Origin: Oehlia diaphana
Taxonomy: Eukaryota; Glomeromycota; Glomeromycetes; Glomerales; Glomeraceae
Length of the DNA stretch: 25,342 bases
NCBI GenBank assembly: GCA_003833135.1
Contig: QZLH01001014.1
Coordinates: forward strand, 16,828 to 42,169
Reading direction: 5' to 3'
Position 1 is the stretch's first letter. Every line of letters begins with the position of its first letter. Of this stretch, positions 18,415 through 25,342 are shown piece after piece. The position numbers and the translations under genes were made by a program. The notes beneath the pieces were generated by a model. It was not told the origin of the DNA and made no database searches. It worked only from the letters and a program-made list of their open reading frames with translations.

Positions 18415-19972
18415 TCCCGTGTTTTTTTTCGAATGTAATACTAGTGTAACGTATTCATCACGGAAATATATTCCGGTTGAATTTTGATATACTATATTAA
18501 GTAAATTTCATTTCAGATCTACATTTAAAAGTTATGTACAACAATTATTTTTACTATTACAGTAACATACATGTGCTAACTAACTAAAAGAATAAAGAAA
18601 AAGAAAAAAGAAAAAAGAAATTCAACGCCAAGATAAATTGTGTAACTTCATTTGTCCAAATTACTTTCATTAATTAACTAAATTATATTATTATTAAAAA
18701 AAAAGAAATCAATTTTAAAATGTTTTTCTTTTTAAAAATACAATCGAGTTTAATAATGTGCACAGACGATTCAAAAAGTTTAGATGCATGTTACAATTAT
18801 AATTATTGCATGTATTTTTTTTTTTTTTTTTAGGATTATATTAAACCTATTATGATTTATATCTTATTTAGAGAACAAAAATTTTTTATTATTTACCCAA
18901 TATTGGGCAGAATTTATTATTATTATAAATTTGAGAGTGGGGAGACTCGGGTAAAGTTTTTATATAAATTAATTTGAATTTTTTATTAATAAAAATGATT
19001 AGAATTAAGTTATGAAAATACTTATCATTAAATTTCATTGTTCATCATGCGATTTTGAGGCCTATTCCCAATGTGAATTATATAAATGTCCTATTAAGGA
19101 AGTAATTTTACAATTATGTACCACAAAACACGTGATTTTTTTTATTGGAACCGCAGCTCATAGCGCAATTAAATAAACTCTCGGAGCAAAATTTTTCACT
19201 CAAAGAGGAGTGAAACAAAATGGGTTGCTTTATTGTGTAAAGTTCTATTTTTTATGAGTAAGCATTTTTTAAAATTATATAACTTGATTTCCATGCTTAT
19301 TATTAATAAAAGGATACTGATATCAAAATAAATAAAAGTCACGATGATACGCTCACCATATTAATTCAAATAAAAAATCAAAGCCGTATCAGTTAAGAAA
19401 AAGCGTCAATTAATATAATTTATCGAATTACGACGTTAATATACAGTACATTCATTGACGAAATATTATTTAATAATTTTAGCTCTTTAGAAAATTTTAC
19501 GATTATGAATGTCGTAAAAAGAAAAAATTTTTTTTTCTATATATGATATTATAACGAAAAAAGTATATGAAAAATTTCTAATATCTAATTTCATAAAACG
19601 ATTTGATGTTACAGAATTTGGAAAATTCGTTACGATATTATTAAAAAAAAAGATTTACAGTACATACTGTATAACAATAATCATCTCAACGTTGATTTGC
19701 GCTTCAAAAATTTTGCGCATCGAGAATCTGGGCTTTTGTTGATATAATTAGCCAAAATTTTTATATACGCAGTAGAATATATTTATTTTAACTGATATTT
19801 AAATTTTTTTTTTATTGACGTTAACGTATAATTAATTAATAATATAACAATACTTTTGGTGATAAGTAAAGTCTAGAAATATGTATATAATATATATATA
19901 TATAAATTTTTTTTTTTTATCTATAGTAACTCTATTTTTACGAATTTAGTTATTAGTTTAATTTCACTATTT
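18415..19972. other. AT-rich intergenic region
   Basis: No gene supported. Noted: a purine-only run at about 18600-18620; a perfect 12-bp palindrome CCCAATATTGGG at 18896-18907; a hairpin TTTCACTC/GAGTGAAA with 6-nt loop at 19194-19215; and TACAGTA-CA-TACTGTA at 19656-19671. None can be given a function. The last part is the 3' flank of the minus-strand hydrolase. Confidence 0.45.
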
Positions 19973-21444
19973 TTAATCATACAAGAACTTTCCAATATAT
20001 TTGATAGATCTTTCATATGCACCATCTCTACTTGCTGCTTTTCCTATGGCATAATCATGAAAATTAGTATCTTCTATAACCAATTCTGCTTTTACATTAC
20101 TTTGGATCAATTTTCCAATAAAATTTTTAATATCATCCAAAAATATTTCGTAACCTCCTGCACAAGCCCATACTTTTGGTAAACCTGAAAGTTGATTTTC
20201 AAATACGGGAGAAACCATTGAACAAGATGGAAGAAGATTTGAGTCGCCTATATATGCATCCATACAACGGTGTAACCAAGTAGGATCTAGACTATCATAT
20301 GAAGCATTATCACTGACTGATTTGGTATTCAACATTCCCTAAAAAAAATTAAAATTATAATTAATATGAATTAAATATAATGAAAACTAAATAATTTTAA
20401 CGATTATACTTACAGAAAGAAAAGGTGATAATAAAACAATAGCTGCAGGTGGATCGATCGAATATAAATATGGGTTATTAACAAGGTAGATTGCACTAAC
20501 TATAGCCAAATTTCCACCCGCACTATCACCAGCTAAAATTTAATGTAAAAAAAAAAAATAAATTAAAATTTGTAATAATTTTTTTTTAAAAAAAAATAAT
20601 TTATCAAAATACGTTACCAAAAACAATTTTAGATGGATCAATATTCTTTTCCGTGACAAGCCATTGATAACAAGCTAATATATTATCTCTTGCAGCCGGG
20701 AATGAATACTTTGGTGATAATCCTATCAAGTAAATTATGAATATTAAGTAAACTTAACATTATAAATTATTAATTTAATAAATCTTAAATTTAGCTTACT
20801 GTATTCTAAAGACAATATCTGTGTGTTAACGCCATGATTTAATTTCCATGCTTTAATCCAATCGATGAACATTTCCAAGGTTAATAAAGCATCACCAAAA
20901 ACAAAAGCTCCTCCTATTTTATTATAAAAGACGAAAGAATTAATGACAAACGTGACGCAGTGAATCAACACTACAAGTATAAAGTACTATTTACCATGAG
21001 CGTATAAAATAATCATATCAGCATCTTTTCCAACTTCTGAATGTTCAACATTTTCTGCAATTAAATAGCCTTCCCATTCATCTTTTTCGTTACTCGCATC
21101 CAATTTTTTTACCCAACGCCTTCCTTTAACTCTACGGACGATCTTACTTAATATTTTAAGTATTATTTTTAATAGAAACGTTGGTAAATATAATTCCAAA
21201 ATTCTTGATGTGGTGGTCATTATACGTTGAGATAAGGATGGTTGTATACGTTTATTTTTAAAGAAGAAGGACTTGAAATGAGCAAAAATTTCTATTGGAA
21301 TCTTGAATGCTACATTAAAAAGTTTTTTAAAAAAAAAATTAGTTTGAAATGTAATATCTTGAAAAAAGAAACAAAATTATTTTAATTTCTTCAATATTTA
21401 CACAAGATCAAGGTACAACAAAACAAAGATATGATAGAATTCAT
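19973..21444 (-). CDS. Alpha/beta hydrolase, HSL / steryl-acetyl-hydrolase type, six exons
   Basis: Exons on the minus strand: 21444-21402, 21309-20995, 20913-20800, 20722-20618, 20532-20414, 20338-19973; 1062 nt, 353 residues, all introns GT-AG and 75-92 nt. Motifs of the hormone-sensitive-lipase group: HGGAF oxyanion-hole motif (about 119-123, split across an intron), EYRLSPKYSFPAA, GDSAGG with the nucleophile Ser at about 196, and FHDYAI with the catalytic His at about 326. The acid residue should lie in GGYEIFLDD: Glu 296 aligns with the usual Asp, with Asp 300 nearby. The family hydrolyses esters such as acetylated sterols or short acyl esters; the substrate here is unknown. The 43-nt first exon gives MNSIISLFCCTLIL, a hydrophobic leader that joins in frame to SFKIPIEIF, so an ER or secretory anchor is likely. 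That first exon is inferred; the next in-frame ATG is at 21220. Confidence 0.88.
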
Positions 21445-23007
21445 CGTATTTTATTATTCTAGAAATCAATAATTAAATTTTTAACTTGAATCATTTTTGC
21501 GTTTAGTGTTTATATATAAAATTATTTATATTAATCTATAATAAAATTATAATAAAAAATAAATAAATAATTTGAGTAACTGGAAAAAGAAATGTCTCAT
21601 GGTTATCTCCCTAAAAATCGCGTGCTTTCTTAAACGAGGTGTTACCTTTGAATAACGAAAAGAAAGTTCGGTGATCAAGTTTCACGAAATTGGACGAACC
21701 AATTTTGTTGATCAACGGGGAGAAATAAACAAATATGCAGTTTAAACGGAGTTTGGCGTTAGTTGATATTCTGTGTTACACATTTATTCATTGATATCAA
21801 TAACACGTTATTGAAAATGTCAGAGCCGTGCATTTTACTCAGCCCGCCATTTTTCCCATTTTGATCAATTGGTTTACTGCGCCCCAATTAATTGAAACCT
21901 GTTTCATTTATTTATTATTCATGTGATAAAATGATTCGGGTAAAATTTTAAATTAACTTAAATGGCACACAAACCGGTCCTTAGTTTTGTTTTTCCTTTG
22001 ATGTAATAATTATCCATAAATGTACAAGGGTTAAAATTCACATTGTCATCATAATTGTACATCAATATGTAAAAATATTTTATTATGAGAAAAAAAAGAT
22101 CTTTATTATGTTGTTTTTGTAAAATATATTCCATAAAAATACAATTATTTTCCCGGAAACAATTCGAATTCATAATATAATATAATTTAGCATGTGAAAT
22201 AGTGAACATGATTAAATTTAAAATATATCGATTAATTATAAATTTTTTTATTTGCATGTGAAAGGAGTTTCGATTTTGGAGACGAATTCTTAATGTTTAA
22301 TAAAGCAAACTTTTTGTAATTCAAAGAAATCTTAAAACAAAAGTTTTGCGTTTTATACAATTAAAAACATAAATATTCATTATAAATCTATTATTAAAGT
22401 ACCATGATTATTATATTATTATTAATATTTACAACAAAGTAATTATAATTGTTCAAATATGAATACTAATTTGAGAATTTCCATAAAAATCACAATGATG
22501 AATTCCCAGTTGCTACAATGTAAAATAATTATGCTAATGTTATATTGTATAAGGCTTTCCTTAATATTTCAGAACTATTACGTCATAACACCCGGAATAT
22601 TAATCGAATTATAATGATGTTTGTTAAGACTCCATATAGTACTATATTTACTATATTTTCAATCAAATTTTATCCTGTAGTAAAATATGCTTTGACGCAT
22701 AAATATTTGGACTGTAAATGAGTACGATATTAAGTTATGATCTATTATTTATAGGTACGATCAATTACGATTCAAAGTCACACCGATATAGCGAATAATT
22801 AATGGCGATCGGTACGCTTTTTTGATCACATTTTCAATTTGTACCTGTGAATCACAATAATTTATCATCAAATTTTTTTATATATAATGAGTCTGTTGAT
22901 CGAAAATTTTTTTCTTTCTCTTTCCTCTTTATCAATTTTTTCTTATAATTATAACAATAAAATATAAATATATAATTATGTTTACGTTATCTGAAGATAT
23001 TATTTAG
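21445..23007. other. AT-rich intergenic region upstream of the hydrolase
   Basis: The part next to 21444 is presumably the hydrolase promoter; no clear motif is seen. The minus-strand open frame at 21958-22257 starts with ATG but is low in complexity (Ile, Asn, Tyr, Phe rich, as random AT-rich DNA gives) and is not called. A less AT-rich patch near 21600-21890 has no open frame of interest. Confidence 0.45.
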
Positions 23008-23461
23008 AAGAATTTGATGAGCCGTTAGAATATGATCCTTTTGTAAGTAAAAAAGTAAAAAAAAAAAAAAAAATGGGAAATAAAATTTATTTTCTAAAAA
23101 ATTTATTAAAATAACAAAATTTTTCTGATATATATAATATTAATTTGTAAATAATTTTAATTTTGAGTGTTATTGTATAATAAATGTAAGATTACCGTAC
23201 CTACAACATTGATAGTATTAATATATATGTTGTGGGTACGGTATGATCATTAGTACCTGAACGTAATGTCGTAATGAGTAGATTGTACCATAACCATTTA
23301 GGTAATACCTACTGTAAATTATAAGTTTGGCGCAGAAGAAATATATAGTACGTCATTTAAAATATGCTCAACCCGATTTAGGAAATATTCAAGCATTATT
23401 GTCCAATCATGAAATAAAAATTAGACAAATCTCTTTTTTATTATTTAATTTGATAGGCTAA
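23008..23461 (+). pseudogene. Possible two-exon gene remnant, unrecognised
   Basis: An exon-like block at 23008-23042 reads EFDEPLEYDPF up to a perfect GTAAGT donor. After 293 nt an acceptor (GGCGCAG, ending 23335) opens 126 nt that read KKYIVRHLKYAQPDLGNIQA, then LLSNHEIKIRQISF.. and end in TAA at 23459-23461. The two blocks join in the same phase. Composition inside them is less AT-rich than the flanks. The 5' part is not seen: the frame closes just upstream of 23008, so an earlier exon would be needed. The intron is three times the local norm and contains the inverted repeat at 23193-23243, which could explain its length. I do not recognise the product; chance is not excluded. Confidence 0.3.
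23193..23243. repeat. Small inverted-repeat element
   Basis: TACCGTACCTACAACAT (23193-23209) is mirrored by ATGTTGTGGGTACGGTA (23227-23243) with one mismatch, over a 17-nt AT centre. It is probably a minimal foldback element; no convincing target duplication was found. Confidence 0.5.
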
Positions 23462-24123
23462 ATTAAAGTAAGATGAAAGATTTGATTTTTAATATGCATA
23501 TTTATTTTTATAAGAGAATTTCAAGAAAGGGAACGTTAAAAATGTTTAGAACATTTATAATGAATTACATTTATTTATTGTCATAATTCTCGATGTTTCA
23601 TAATGTTTATTATCTTTTTTTTTTATTATTAATATTATAAAATGAAAATTTTAAATTTTATTGTATATAAAAATTTGATTTCTTTATTTGTAAACTGAAG
23701 CTATACGCTATTAAAACAAGTTTACATGTAATCTTTAATTCATTTAAACAAATTAATATATAATTAGTATATTGCCATTTGCACTAAGAGCTTAAACATT
23801 CAGAATATTTTGGATGAAATTTTATAAAGAAATTAATGAATTGTTAGTGCTTGCGGTTGGGAGTGGTTAATTAAATTGTCAATCCGAAAAAAAATGCCAT
23901 TTCAGTATTAATTTTATGGAAAATCCGCATTTTTTCTTCATATTGATTTCACGAAAAACCCTTTCGAAACGTCATTTCTTATTTTATTTTATGAATTAAT
24001 TCGTAAAAATAGCGATTTTTTCATTTCATTTAATGTAAATAGCCAAAACGATGTTTTTCCCCATTTTGGCTTCTTTTGTTTTATTTTCTAAAAGAAATCC
24101 GCTGAAATGGTGGTTTCTCATTT
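23462..24123. other. AT-rich intergenic region
   Basis: Nothing that can be supported. The last 200 nt contain loosely repeated CATTTT/GAAAA words related to the element that follows. Confidence 0.45.
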
Positions 24124-24132
24124 TATTTAATG

Positions 24133-24510
24133 GGTATCCTGACTTTTCGCCAAAGTCTATTTCATCTAAACACATTTTGCCGAAGTCATTTTACCGAAGG
24201 GAATTTTCATCAAAGGACTTTTTGCCGAAGTCATTTCACCCAAAATATCTATAATATTTACGAATATTACTAAAAAACATTATTTAAAATAATAATTATT
24301 TCGGTTTATAGTTTAAATCGATATCATTTTTTGGCGGAATGTCCTGTAGATTTCGGTGAAATGGATGATTCGGAAAAAAGGATTCGACAAATATCTATTC
24401 AACGAATTTCTATTCGACAAAATGTCCCTTCGACGAAAAATTCTTTTGATGAAATAACTTCTGCGAAAAGTCCCTCGGCGAAATGGAATTAGACGAAACG
24501 TACCGTAACC
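24133..24510. mobile_element. 378-bp Mutator-like miniature element with 9-bp target duplication
   Basis: Identical 9-bp direct repeats TATTTAATG flank the region at 24124-24132 and 24511-24519. The ends begin GGTATCC and, on the other strand, GGTTACG. The left half is full of GCCGAAGTCATTTT and CATCAAA-type words and the right half of their complement (CGACGAAAA, GGCGAAATGGA), so it is a degenerate long inverted repeat. A 9-bp duplication and G-rich termini are typical of Mutator-like elements. There is no transposase. The short plus-strand open frame over its left half is just the repeat read as protein. Confidence 0.55.
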
Positions 24511-24606
24511 TATTTAATGAAAATGCTGCTGAAACAGTGTTTTTTCATATTGATTTTATGAAAAATTGAAACGCCGAAACGCCATTTTACATTATTTGAA
24601 TACTTT

Positions 24607-24640
24607 CAGGTCAAACTGGTTAAAACAGTTACATGACCTG
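24607..24640. repeat. Hairpin CAGGTCA..TGACCTG
   Basis: Seven-base arms at 24607-24613 and 24634-24640 enclose a second pair AACTG/CAGTT (24615-24619 and 24626-24630). Related GACCTAGTTAACCTGA follows directly. Probably a remnant of another foldback element. Confidence 0.4.
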
Positions 24641-25342
24641 ACCTAGTTAACCTGAACTCTGTTCAGTGCTCTAAGTATCAGTCTGAAGGAAACAGTGATT
24701 CATAAATTTTCTCCTTCAGTAAAGATTTCACAATTTTTTTTTTTAAATTTCATTATAATTATATTCATATGATTCTTGAAATATCAAACATGGCTTTGTT
24801 GTTTTCTAAACCTATACTGCTCTTTTATATTTAATTTTCTATTTCTAATATCTTTTGAATTGCTTTTGCACTAAAGTCTCTCAGTTTTCTCCACCTGATG
24901 ATATTATGCAAAAAATAAATTTTATTTATAATTATATGGTAAGATGATACAGAAATCACTACGTTCTTAAATATTAATTCCAGTAAATTTCAACAATTTT
25001 TCAATTTCACCGGATTGAACATAAAGAATGTAGAATTTTCTGGAAGAATAGAAATTTCTCAAATATTTGAAAATAACCTAAAATGCCACCTTCCTGAAGG
25101 GATTTATATAACTCACAATAATTACTTCACCAACAATCATTTCATCAACAAATGTTTCACTGACCGATAGGTCATCTCACTGTCAAATATTGTAATTTTT
25201 AAACATTATAAATATTAAATACCCTATGAAAAAAGATTGTGTGATAATTGTGTGATAATTGTGTGATAAATTTTGTGCATACAGAAATCGTATAAAAAAC
25301 ATACAATAAACATTCAATACCATACAGAAAATGTGTTGAAAA
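24641..25342. other. AT-rich intergenic end of window
   Basis: No gene supported. TTGTGTGATAA is repeated three times in tandem at 25237-25269. Nothing else of note. Confidence 0.45.

Noticed and set aside
19443..19671. Possible mariner-like element between TACAGTA motifs
   Set aside because: Only about 7 bp of the ends are shared and no internal symmetry is seen; too weak to call.
21958..22257. 99-codon minus-strand frame with ATG
   Set aside because: Composition is what random AT-rich DNA yields; no introns, motifs or homology that I can see.
24051..24254. 67-codon plus-strand frame
   Set aside because: Its C-terminal half is the periodic sequence of the miniature element read in one frame.

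Overview
The window looks like nuclear DNA of a fungus of the arbuscular-mycorrhizal type (Glomeromycotina, Rhizophagus-like). It is very AT-rich, its genes carry many 60-110 nt GT-AG introns with TAAC-type branch points, and intergenic DNA is full of small inverted-repeat elements. It holds a tyrosine-kinase-like kinase of the expanded Rhizophagus type and a protein resembling a Glomeromycotina-specific family. The organism call is inference; no rRNA or tRNA gene was seen.

Layout. 1-262: end of an inverted-repeat element. 361-2010 (-): decayed coding pieces preceded by a series of about 30-nt exon-like blocks separated by similar 82-92 nt introns. 2.0-8.1 kb: no convincing gene; three small transposon-like elements, two with clear target duplications. 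8097-8801 (+): single-pass Ser/Asn-rich membrane protein. 9135-11044 (+): intact nine-exon PIG-U/GAB1 subunit of GPI transamidase. 12130-13057 (-): broken member of a lineage-specific family (DUF8211-like). 13.3-13.65 kb (+): a second series of about 30-nt exon-like blocks. 14080-18414 (+): a kinase locus whose 5' part is a 3-kb tandem array of intron-like units. 19973-21444 (-): intact six-exon alpha/beta hydrolase of the HSL/steryl-deacetylase type. 23008-23461: a possible small two-exon remnant. The rest is AT-rich intergenic DNA with a Mutator-like miniature element at 24133-24510.

The most unusual structure is 14227-17186. About 28 consecutive units each read as a complete intron: GTAAGT donor, AACTAAC branch site, TATAG acceptor, 80-109 nt long. 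Neighbouring units are separated by exactly three nucleotides in 26 cases. These triplets vary (11 kinds) while the splice signals on both sides are almost invariant. The array lies between a short exon pair starting Met-Gly-Gln-Cys and the kinase domain. The two looser arrays at 0.7-1.9 kb and 13.3-13.65 kb also consist of duplicated intron units, with exons near 30 nt and the branch site inside a small palindrome. The window may therefore record intron multiplication (introner-like behaviour) in at least two forms. Whether the triplets are used as microexons cannot be decided from DNA alone.

Two genes (PIG-U and the hydrolase) reconstruct as clean multi-exon frames. The kinase and the lineage-specific gene each carry small frameshifts, several beside short A/T runs. 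This suggests real decay of the repeat-rich genes, though local sequence error is possible. No operon-like or pathway link between the genes is visible.
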